Source of the DNA: Planctomycetota bacterium
Lineage (GTDB): Bacteria; Planctomycetota; UBA1135
Direction: 5' to 3'
Assembly (NCBI GenBank): GCA_014382465.1
Contig: JACNJP010000275.1
Coordinates: 3,449-16,309 of the forward strand
Length of the DNA: 12,861 nt
Shown piece after piece: positions 5,608 through 12,152 of the stretch (its first letter is position 1; every line of letters starts with the position of its first letter). The notes beneath the pieces are model-generated. The model saw only the letters and a list, made by a program, of their open reading frames with translations. It made no database searches and had not been told where the DNA came from. Position numbers and translations under genes: made by a program.

Positions 5608-6933
5608 ATGGAAATCCTCCAGCAACAGCAGCGGCCGTTCGACGTCGAGGCCGAGAAATGCGTGCTGGGGAGCGTGCTGCGGGATCCGCAGTGCGCCACC
5701 GAAGTGGCCGCCAAGCTGCTGCAGGCGGACTTCTACCTGCCGCGGCACCGGGCCCTGTTCGGCCTGTTCGAGCGGCTCGACGCCTCCCGGCCCGGCTCCT
5801 GCGATCCGGTGACGGTGGGCCACGAGATCGACCGCACCGGACAGACCGAGGCGCTCGGCGGCCGCGCCTACCTCGAGGACCTGATGTTCTCGGTGCCGTC
5901 GCTGGCCTTCCTCGAGAACCACCTCGAGATCGTGCGCGACCTGGCGATCCGCCGCAGCCTGCTCGAGGCGGCCGAGCGGATCGAGAAGGAGGTGCAGCAG
6001 GGGACCGAGGACGTCCGCGCCCTGCTCGACCGGGCCGAGCAGGAGGTCTTCGCCGTCGGCGACCGGCTGGTCGAGGGCCAGATGGTCTCCACCAAGGACC
6101 TCGTGAAGGCCAACCTCGAGCGGATCCTGGCCGCCGACGGCCCGCCGGCCGGGCTCCAGACCGGTTTCATCGACCTCGACGAGCGCCAGGGCTTCCGCCC
6201 CGGCGACCTGGTGGTGCTGGCGGCGCGGCCCTCGATGGGCAAGACCGCGCTGGCCCTCAACATCATCGAGCGCGTGGCCCTCGAGTTCGAGCAGCCGGTG
6301 CTGCTGTTCTCGCTCGAGATGCCGGCCGACCAGATCGTCATGCGCATGATGTCGGCCCACTCGAAGGTCCGCCACGACGGGCTGCGCACCGGCCGCCTCG
6401 ACCAGACCGACCAGAAGCGGCTGATCTACTCGGCCGACCAGCTCGGCCGGGCGCCGATCTACATCGACCACTCCTCGCAGCCGACCCTGGCCGAGATCCG
6501 GGCCAAGGCGCGGCGGCTCAAGCGCGAGGGCGGCCTGTCGCTGATCGTGATCGACTACCTGCAGCTGCTCACGGTGCCGCGCGCCGAGAGCCGCCAGCAC
6601 GAGATCTCGATCATCTCGCGGAGCCTCAAGGCCCTGGCGCGCGACCTCAAGCTGCCGGTCCTGGCCCTGGCCCAGCTCAACCGCAAGGCCGAGGACCGCG
6701 CCGACCACCGTCCCATGCTCTCCGACCTGCGCGAGTCAGGCGCCATCGAGCAGGACGCCGACCTCGTCATGATGCTCTACCGCGAGGAGTACTACTCCAA
6801 GGAGTCGGAGCGCGCCGGCCTGGCCGACGTCATCGTGGCGAAGAACCGCAACGGCTCGACCGGCGACATCCAGCTCCGCTTCACCAAGGAGCTGATGCGC
6901 TTCGAGAACTTCGTCCGGGACTCTGGACTCTGA
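5608..6933 (+). CDS. dnaB: Replicative DNA helicase DnaB
   Basis: DnaB is the hexameric ATP-driven 5'-3' helicase of the replication fork. The ATG at 5608 gives a 441-aa protein starting just before the conserved RPFDVEAEKCVLGSVL; upstream in-frame codons lack similarity. The N-terminal helical domain spans about residues 10-115, a linker helix follows, and the RecA-like domain begins near 185. Walker A is ARPSMGKT (Lys212, Thr213), the catalytic Glu237 lies in LFSLEMP and Walker B is LIVIDYLQLL (Asp316). Later come LAQLNRKAEDR and MLSDLRESGAIEQDADLVMMLYRE, the DnaB signature, and AKNRNGSTGDIQLRF at the end. There is no intein, although DnaB genes often carry one. The usual glycine-rich turn before PGDL reads DERQGFRPGDL. 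It is followed by bamA after 11 nt. Confidence 0.97.
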   Translation: MEILQQQQRPFDVEAEKCVLGSVLRDPQCATEVAAKLLQADFYLPRHRALFGLFERLDASRPGSCDPVTVGHEIDRTGQTEALGGRAYLEDLMFSVPSLAFLENHLEIVRDLAIRRSLLEAAERIEKEVQQGTEDVRALLDRAEQEVFAVGDRLVEGQMVSTKDLVKANLERILAADGPPAGLQTGFIDLDERQGFRPGDLVVLAARPSMGKTALALNIIERVALEFEQPVLLFSLEMPADQIVMRMMSAHSKVRHDGLRTGRLDQTDQKRLIYSADQLGRAPIYIDHSSQPTLAEIRAKARRLKREGGLSLIVIDYLQLLTVPRAESRQHEISIISRSLKALARDLKLPVLALAQLNRKAEDRADHRPMLSDLRESGAIEQDADLVMMLYREEYYSKESERAGLADVIVAKNRNGSTGDIQLRFTKELMRFENFVRDSGL

Positions 6934-6944
6934 TCCTTTTCCGC

Positions 6945-9419
6945 ATGCTTCCGCGACTCACCGCCCTCCTCTTGGCCCTCGGTGCCGGCGCCGCTCCCCT
7001 GGCGGCCGCGCCGCAGGACGAGGCCCCGTCCGCCTCGACCTCCATCATCCGGGAGATCGAGATCCTCGGCGCCCCGGGCCGCGAGGCCGAGATCCTCTCC
7101 GCCATGCGGTCCAAGGTCGGCGAGCCCTACTCGGGCGCCTCCATGAACCGCGACTGGGAATTCCTGTGGAACCCGATGCGGATCCGCCTGGTGGAGTTCC
7201 AGGTCTACCAGCTCGAGGACGGCGTCCGGCTGGTCCTGAGGGTCGAGGAGGTGCCGTCGCTGCCGCGGGTGGTCTTCGAGGGCAACGAGGAGTTCGAGCG
7301 CGAGGACCTGCTGCTGGCCGCCGGGCTGACCGGGGCGCAGTCGATCGATCCGGCGCGGCTGCCGGCGATCGTCGGCGACCTCGAGGCCTACTACCGCCGC
7401 GAGGGCTACCACTTCGCCCAGGTCCGCCCGCGCCAGGTCCCGGAGCGCGGCGAGGTGCGGATGCAGATCCAGGAGGGGCCGCTGGTGCGCGTCGGCGAGG
7501 TCCGCTTCGAGGGCAACCAGGCCCTGCCGTCGAGCTCCTTCTTCGGCGTCGGCACCAACCTCTCGAGCGCCATTGAGGCCGGCGACGGCTGGTTCATCTT
7601 CCCCGGCAGCAAGTACGCCGAGGGCATGGTGCAGCGCGACGTCGTCTCGCTCGAGGAGCTCTACCGCGAGTACGGCTACCTCGACGCCCGGGTCCGCCTG
7701 GCGAACGAGGAGTTCTACCGCGACGACAAGCGCGTCATCCTCACCTTCGCCGTCGAGGAGGGGCCGCTTTACACCGTCAGGAGCGTCCGGCTCGAGGCCG
7801 AGGAGGGCGAGCTCAGCTACCCGGCGGAGAAGCTGATGGCCGAGATCGGCCTCAAGCCGGGCCAGGCCTACGAGAAGGCCCGGGTGGCGGCCGACGAGGC
7901 CGCCCTGCGCAAATTCTACGGCAGCCGCGGCCACCCGGCCTCGGCGCGCGGCTTCGGCGGCTCGGACGGCTTCTTCGCCTTCAACGCCGGCAACGGCGGC
8001 CAGCCGCTGCTGGGGGTCGACACGGTGGCCCACCGGGTCGACGTCGTCTACCGGATCCAGGAGGGCCGGCAGATGCACATCCGCGACGTCCTGATCCTCG
8101 GCAACACCCAGACCCAGGACCGGGTGATCCGGCGCGAGATCAGCCTCGAGCCCGGCGACCTCGCCGACGGCGACCAGGCGATGCGCTCCTGGCGGCGGCT
8201 CATGGGCAAGGGCTGGTTCCAGGACCCCGAGACCCGCGCCCCTTACGTCGACTGGCGCTTCCTCGAGACCGACGACCCGGACCTGGCCGACCTGCAATTC
8301 GAGGTCGCCGAGGGCCAGACCGGACGCATGCTGTTCGGCGGCGGCCTGAACTCGAGCTCCGGCCCGTTCGTGTCGATCAGCCTGCAGAAGGACAACTTCG
8401 ACCTGTTCGACACGCCGAGCTCCTTGGGCGAGGCCTGGAGCGAGATCCTCGACGGCCGCGCCTTCACCGGCGGCGGCCAGATGGTGCGCCTGTTCCTGGC
8501 GCCAGGCACCCAATTCAGCCAGTACCGCCTGGACTTCAGCGAGCCCGACCTGTTCGGCGACCACATCGACCGCTGGCCGCTCAACGTCGGCCTGTTCAAG
8601 AGCTTCTACTTCCTCGACACCCACGACGAGCGGCGCTCGGGCGGCTCGGTGTCGCTGGGCCGCAATTTCGGCCGCTTCGCCTACTTCTGGGTCTCGCCCA
8701 GCGTCCAGACCGTCGATGTCACCGACCTCTCCGCCGGCGCCCCGGCGATGGTGCGCCAGATCAGAGGCAGCAACGACTACGACGCCGTCACGGTCGGCTT
8801 CAGCTACAACACCGTGGAGGACCGCTTCTCGCCGGTCGACGGCGGCGGCTTCCGCGTCAGCTACGCCCGCGCCGGCGGCCCCTTCGGCGGTGACTGGGAC
8901 TTCCACACCACCGACCTGTCGGCCGAGAAGTTCTTCCCGGTGTGGACCGACTCGCTGGACCGGAAGTCGGTGCTGGCGGTCAGCGGCCGGGTGCGCCACC
9001 AGCGCGAGCTCGGCAGCCTGAGCGTGGTGCCCTACTCCGAGCGCATCTTCCTCGGCGGCCACTCCACCTTGCGCGGCTTCGACTTCCGGGGCGTAGGCCC
9101 GCGCCGCGGCCTCTACCCGCTCGGCGGCGAGGCGGCCTGGAACGGGAGCCTCGAGCTGCGCTTCCCGCTGGTCTCCACCCGCGTCCGGGAGTCGGTGGCC
9201 GAGGTCGAGTACGTCCGCGGCGCCTTCTGGCTCGACGCCGGCGCCGTCGGCCCGCACTACACCGCCCTCGGCCCGCCGCGGGTGGGCGCCGGCTTCGGCA
9301 TCCGCATCCGCATTCCCTTCATGCCCACCATGCCCCTCGCCCTCGACTTCGGCTGGCCGCTCCAGAGCGAGCGCTTCGACGACGAGCGGGTGTTCAGCTT
9401 CACCTTCGGCAACTTCTGA
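6945..9419 (+). CDS. bamA: Outer-membrane protein assembly factor BamA (POTRA + beta-barrel)
   Basis: BamA inserts beta-barrel proteins into the outer membrane. The 824-aa product begins with a signal peptide (MLPRLTALLLALGAGAAPLAAA, cleavage after about residue 22). Five POTRA modules follow, starting roughly at residues 28, 103, 179, 274 and 375; several show the VxFEGN strand and a closing V/I-x-EG. The Omp85 barrel runs from about 460 to the end. It contains LRGF (709-712), the counterpart of the VRGF lid motif, and ends in a beta-signal-like strand with C-terminal Phe (FSFTFGNF). POTRA4 holds a glycine-rich insertion near residues 336-363. The open frame extends far upstream only as an out-of-frame reading of dnaB; the ATG at 6945 is chosen because the signal peptide starts there. 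It sits 11 nt after dnaB and overlaps skp by 1 nt. Confidence 0.95.
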   Translation: MLPRLTALLLALGAGAAPLAAAPQDEAPSASTSIIREIEILGAPGREAEILSAMRSKVGEPYSGASMNRDWEFLWNPMRIRLVEFQVYQLEDGVRLVLRVEEVPSLPRVVFEGNEEFEREDLLLAAGLTGAQSIDPARLPAIVGDLEAYYRREGYHFAQVRPRQVPERGEVRMQIQEGPLVRVGEVRFEGNQALPSSSFFGVGTNLSSAIEAGDGWFIFPGSKYAEGMVQRDVVSLEELYREYGYLDARVRLANEEFYRDDKRVILTFAVEEGPLYTVRSVRLEAEEGELSYPAEKLMAEIGLKPGQAYEKARVAADEAALRKFYGSRGHPASARGFGGSDGFFAFNAGNGGQPLLGVDTVAHRVDVVYRIQEGRQMHIRDVLILGNTQTQDRVIRREISLEPGDLADGDQAMRSWRRLMGKGWFQDPETRAPYVDWRFLETDDPDLADLQFEVAEGQTGRMLFGGGLNSSSGPFVSISLQKDNFDLFDTPSSLGEAWSEILDGRAFTGGGQMVRLFLAPGTQFSQYRLDFSEPDLFGDHIDRWPLNVGLFKSFYFLDTHDERRSGGSVSLGRNFGRFAYFWVSPSVQTVDVTDLSAGAPAMVRQIRGSNDYDAVTVGFSYNTVEDRFSPVDGGGFRVSYARAGGPFGGDWDFHTTDLSAEKFFPVWTDSLDRKSVLAVSGRVRHQRELGSLSVVPYSERIFLGGHSTLRGFDFRGVGPRRGLYPLGGEAAWNGSLELRFPLVSTRVRESVAEVEYVRGAFWLDAGAVGPHYTALGPPRVGAGFGIRIRIPFMPTMPLALDFGWPLQSERFDDERVFSFTFGNF

Positions 9420-10003
9420 TGAAATCCCTCGCTCCCCTGATCCTGGTCCTGGCCGCCGCCCTGTTCGCCGCCGGCGGCCTCCTCGCCGACCGCAGCGCAC
9501 CCGACCCCGGGCCGGGGGTCCGCTACGTCGACCTCCAGCGCTGCCTCGACAGCTACGCCGTGGCCCAGGAGGAGCTGGTGCAGATGGGCGTATTCGCCGA
9601 CGGCCGCAAGGCCGAGTTCGAGAAGCGCAGGACCGCCCTGCTGGCGCGCAAGGAGGACCTGCGCACCATGGACCCGGGCTCGGAGGCCTTCGTCAACGAG
9701 GGCTACCGGATCCAGAGCGCCGAGACCCAGCTCCAGTCCGACGTCCAGTTCGCCCAGCAGCGGCTGCAGCTGCGGGAGAGCGACCTGCTGGTCCGCACCT
9801 GGCTGGCGGTGCAGCGGGCCGCGGCCCAGGTCGGCGCCCGCGAGGGCTTCGGCGCCGTGGTGGTGGTGCCGAAGGACATGGACTCCGCGCTGCTGCAGCA
9901 GCCGAACGCGGCCCTCGAGGCGCTCCAGAACCGCAACCTGCTGTGGGCCAACCCCAGCTACGACGTCTCGGAGCTCGTGATCGAGGTGCTCAACCGCGGC
10001 TGA
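9419..10003 (+). CDS. skp: OmpH/Skp-family periplasmic chaperone
   Basis: Skp-type proteins hold unfolded outer-membrane proteins in the periplasm before BamA takes them. The ATG at 9419 overlaps the bamA stop (TGATG). The 194-aa product has an N-terminal hydrophobic segment (residues about 4-24, then ADRSAPD) that acts as signal peptide or anchor. The family-type start RYVDLQRCLDSYAVAQEEL comes next, then a long charged helical region (about 55-130, ArgLysGlu-rich with QQRLQLRE) predicted to form the coiled-coil arms. The C-terminal part VGAREGFGAVVVVPKDMD and YDVSELVIEVLN resembles the returning body strands. Sequence identity within this family is low, so the call rests on architecture plus the bamA-skp-lpx context. 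Its stop codon sits in the loop of a perfect hairpin. Confidence 0.85.
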   Translation: MKSLAPLILVLAAALFAAGGLLADRSAPDPGPGVRYVDLQRCLDSYAVAQEELVQMGVFADGRKAEFEKRRTALLARKEDLRTMDPGSEAFVNEGYRIQSAETQLQSDVQFAQQRLQLRESDLLVRTWLAVQRAAAQVGAREGFGAVVVVPKDMDSALLQQPNAALEALQNRNLLWANPSYDVSELVIEVLNRG

Positions 10004-10014
10004 GCCGCGGTTGA
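9990..10014 (+). repeat. Perfect 11-bp inverted repeat with the skp stop codon as its loop
   Basis: TCAACCGCGGC (9990-10000) and GCCGCGGTTGA (10004-10014) are exact reverse complements. The 3 bases between them are the TGA stop of skp. No T-tract follows. An RNA hairpin here could slow termination, mark an mRNA end or processing site, or tune the step to lpxC-fabZ, whose ATG is 31 nt further on. The pairing is seen directly and is unlikely to be chance at this length; the function is inferred. Confidence 0.6.
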
Positions 10015-10045
10015 TGACGAGGGCCGGAAGAGGTCCAATGGTGCC

Positions 10046-11335
10046 ATGCCCCGCAACCAGCGCAGCCTGAAGAGCGCGGTCGAGCTCGAGGGCGTAGCCC
10101 TCCACTCCGGCCGCACGGTGAAGCTGCGGCTGGAGCCGGCGGCGGTCGGCACCGGCCTGGTCTTCCGCCGCAGCGACCTCGAGGACCCGGTCGAGATCAC
10201 CGCCCTGCCCGGCAACCTGATCAACTCCGCCCGCCGCACTGTGCTGCGGACCGACAACCAGGACGTCGGCATGATCGAGCACCTGCTGGCGGCCTGCCAG
10301 GGGCTGAAGGTCGACAACCTGGTGATCCAGGTCGAGGGCGACGAGCTGCCGGGCTTCGACGGCTCGGTCAAGCCCTACGCCGACGCCCTCAGGAAGGGCG
10401 TGATCGTCGAGCAGAAGGCCGAGCGCAAGGTGCTGTCGGTGCAGGAGCCGGTGCTGGTCCGGGACAGCGGCAACGAGATCATCGCCCTGCCGCCCTCCGG
10501 CGAGGGCCTGCGCGTCCGCTACCTGCCCGAGCTGCCGGAGGGCTTCGACGCCACCCCGGTGCTCTTTGACAGCGCCGACGGCAACTTCGAGCGCGAGGTC
10601 GCGCCGGCCCGGACCTTCGTGCGGGCGGAGGAGGTCGAGTCGCTGCTGGCGGCGGGCTTCGGCAAGGGCGCCACCGCCGAGAACACCCTCGTGATCGGCG
10701 GCGAGGAGCTGCCCGAGCTCCGGCTCGACCGCGAACCGACCCGCCACAAGATCGCCGACATCCTCGGCGACCTGATGCTGCTCGGCGCCGACCTCCACGC
10801 CGACCTGATCGCCACCCGCAGCGGCCACACGCTCAACCAGGAGCTGGTGCGGCTGCTGCGCGCGCAGCTCGAGGCCCTCGAGCTGGCCGTCGAGCCGCGC
10901 GAGACCGGCTACGAGATCCGCGAGCTGTTCCGGATCCTCCCGCACCGCTACCCGTTCCTGCTCGTGGACCGGATCCTGGAGATGGAGGGGACCCGGCGCG
11001 CGGTCGGGATCAAGAACGTCTCGATCAACGAGCACTACTTCCAAGGGCACTGGCCCGGCCACCCGGTGATGCCCGGGGTGCTGCAGCTCGAGTCCATGGC
11101 GCAGGTCGCCGGCGTGCTGCTGCTGCGGCGGCTCGAGCACACCGGCAAGGTGGCGGTGCTGGCCTCGATCGACAAGGTGCGGTTCCGCGGCGCGGTGGTG
11201 CCCGGCGACCAGCTCCGGATCGAGGTCGACACCCTGCGCCTGAACCGCCACCGCGGGCAGGTCCGGGGCACCGCCAAGGTCGGGCTGCGGACCGTGGCCG
11301 AGGCCATCCTGTCCTTCGCCCTGGTCGACGTCTGA
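10046..11335 (+). CDS. lpxC/fabZ: Fused LpxC (UDP-3-O-acyl-GlcNAc deacetylase) and FabZ (3-hydroxyacyl-ACP dehydratase)
   Basis: One 429-aa protein joins the committed lipid A deacetylase to the fatty-acid dehydratase that competes for the same 3-hydroxyacyl pool. The LpxC part (about 1-280) shows GVALHSG (His20) and MIEHLLAA, where Glu78 and zinc ligand His79 keep the E. coli numbering. It also has ELPGFDGS, PARTF, AENTLVI, the zinc ligands His234 and Asp238 in PTRHKIAD, and His261 in RSGHTLN. The FabZ part (about 290-429) shows ILPHRYPFLLVDR, His335 in QGHWPGHP and Glu349 in GVLQLESMAQ, with the 14-residue spacing of the FabZ catalytic pair. Such fusions are known in Bacteroidetes, Planctomycetes and some other groups. 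The purine stretch GGAAGAGG (10026-10033) is the nearest Shine-Dalgarno, 12 nt upstream. The stop overlaps the lpxA ATG by 1 nt. Confidence 0.95.
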   Translation: MPRNQRSLKSAVELEGVALHSGRTVKLRLEPAAVGTGLVFRRSDLEDPVEITALPGNLINSARRTVLRTDNQDVGMIEHLLAACQGLKVDNLVIQVEGDELPGFDGSVKPYADALRKGVIVEQKAERKVLSVQEPVLVRDSGNEIIALPPSGEGLRVRYLPELPEGFDATPVLFDSADGNFEREVAPARTFVRAEEVESLLAAGFGKGATAENTLVIGGEELPELRLDREPTRHKIADILGDLMLLGADLHADLIATRSGHTLNQELVRLLRAQLEALELAVEPRETGYEIRELFRILPHRYPFLLVDRILEMEGTRRAVGIKNVSINEHYFQGHWPGHPVMPGVLQLESMAQVAGVLLLRRLEHTGKVAVLASIDKVRFRGAVVPGDQLRIEVDTLRLNRHRGQVRGTAKVGLRTVAEAILSFALVDV

Positions 11336-12150
11336 TGAGCCAGATCCACCCCTCCTCCTTCATCTCGCCGGGCGCCGAACTGGACTCGGGCGTGGTGGTC
11401 GGGCCGTTCTGCTACCTCGGTTCCAAGGTCCGGATCGGCGCCGGGACCATCCTCGGTCCGCATGTCACGGTCCAGGGCAAGACCACCATCGGCGAGGGCA
11501 ACCGCTTCATGGGCCAGGCGTCGATCGGCGGCCTGCCGCAGGACCTGAAGTACGCCGGCGAGGAGTCCGGGCTGGCGATCGGCGACGGCAACGTCATCCG
11601 CGAGTTCGTGACCATCAACATCGGCACCGCGGCCGGCTCCTGGATCACCAGCATCGGCGACAACAACCTGCTGATGGCCTGCTCGCACGTGGCGCACGAC
11701 TGCGTCCTGGAGGACGAGATCATCATCGGCAACAACGTGCTGCTGGCCGGGCACGCGCGCATCGAGAGCCGGGTGATCGTCTCCGGCGGCACGGCCATCA
11801 ACCACTTCGTCACCATCGGCTGCAACGCCATGGTGGGGGGCATGACGCGGGTGGTCAAGGACGTCCCGCCCTACATGGTGCTCGAGGGCAGCCCGGCGCG
11901 GGTGCGCGGGGTCAACACCGTCGGCCTGCGGCGGCGGGGTCTCGGCGACGAGGTCGTCAGCCAGCTGCGCGACGCCTACCGCCGGCTGTTCGCCGAGGAC
12001 ACGCCGGTGACCCTGGCGATCCAGGAGATGGAGGCCCGCGGCGGCTGGTGCGCCGAGGTCAGCCGGCTGATGTCCTTCCTGCGCGACATGGAGCGCGGCT
12101 ACCAGGGCCGCTACCGCGAGTCGCTGCGCCGCCCGCCGGCCGAGGCCTAG
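11335..12150 (+). CDS. lpxA: UDP-GlcNAc (or UDP-GlcNAc3N) O/N-acyltransferase LpxA
   Basis: LpxA transfers a 3-hydroxyacyl chain from ACP to the UDP-sugar, the first lipid A step. The 271-aa protein is a left-handed beta-helix of hexapeptide repeats (about 1-185) with a helical C-terminal part. By alignment with E. coli (offset 4) it keeps Gln69, Lys72 (PQDLKY), His118, catalytic His121 (HVAHDC), His140 (LAGH), Gly169 and Asn194/Arg200/Arg201. E. coli His99 and His160 correspond to Asn95 (TINIGT) and Asn156 (AINHF), and Gln161 is His157. Gly at the E. coli 173 position, the acyl-length ruler in that enzyme, suggests a long (about C14) chain. The sugar acceptor may differ from UDP-GlcNAc; see findings. 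The ATG overlaps the lpxC-fabZ stop in TGATG. Confidence 0.93.
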   Translation: MSQIHPSSFISPGAELDSGVVVGPFCYLGSKVRIGAGTILGPHVTVQGKTTIGEGNRFMGQASIGGLPQDLKYAGEESGLAIGDGNVIREFVTINIGTAAGSWITSIGDNNLLMACSHVAHDCVLEDEIIIGNNVLLAGHARIESRVIVSGGTAINHFVTIGCNAMVGGMTRVVKDVPPYMVLEGSPARVRGVNTVGLRRRGLGDEVVSQLRDAYRRLFAEDTPVTLAIQEMEARGGWCAEVSRLMSFLRDMERGYQGRYRESLRRPPAEA

Positions 12151-12152
12151 GG

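Noticed and set aside
5608..6933. Possible intein in DnaB
   Set aside because: Walker A, Walker B and the later signature lie at normal spacing in a 441-aa protein, so there is no room for an intein.
5658..9419. Apparent 1253-codon protein running from inside dnaB through bamA
   Set aside because: The first ~429 codons are an out-of-frame Arg/Pro-rich reading of dnaB. The real gene starts at 6945 with a signal peptide. This is not a DnaB-BamA fusion.
6792..9500. Long open frame of about 900 codons on the minus strand opposite bamA
   Set aside because: It is a by-product of G/C-ending codons in bamA. The peptide is Val/Ala/Asp/Leu/His-rich with no domain, while bamA on the plus strand has signal peptide, POTRA and barrel motifs.
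9257..11251. Minus-strand open frame of about 660 codons opposite skp and lpxC-fabZ
   Set aside because: Gln/Leu/His/Asp-rich shadow peptide with no family similarity; the plus strand carries complete catalytic motifs.
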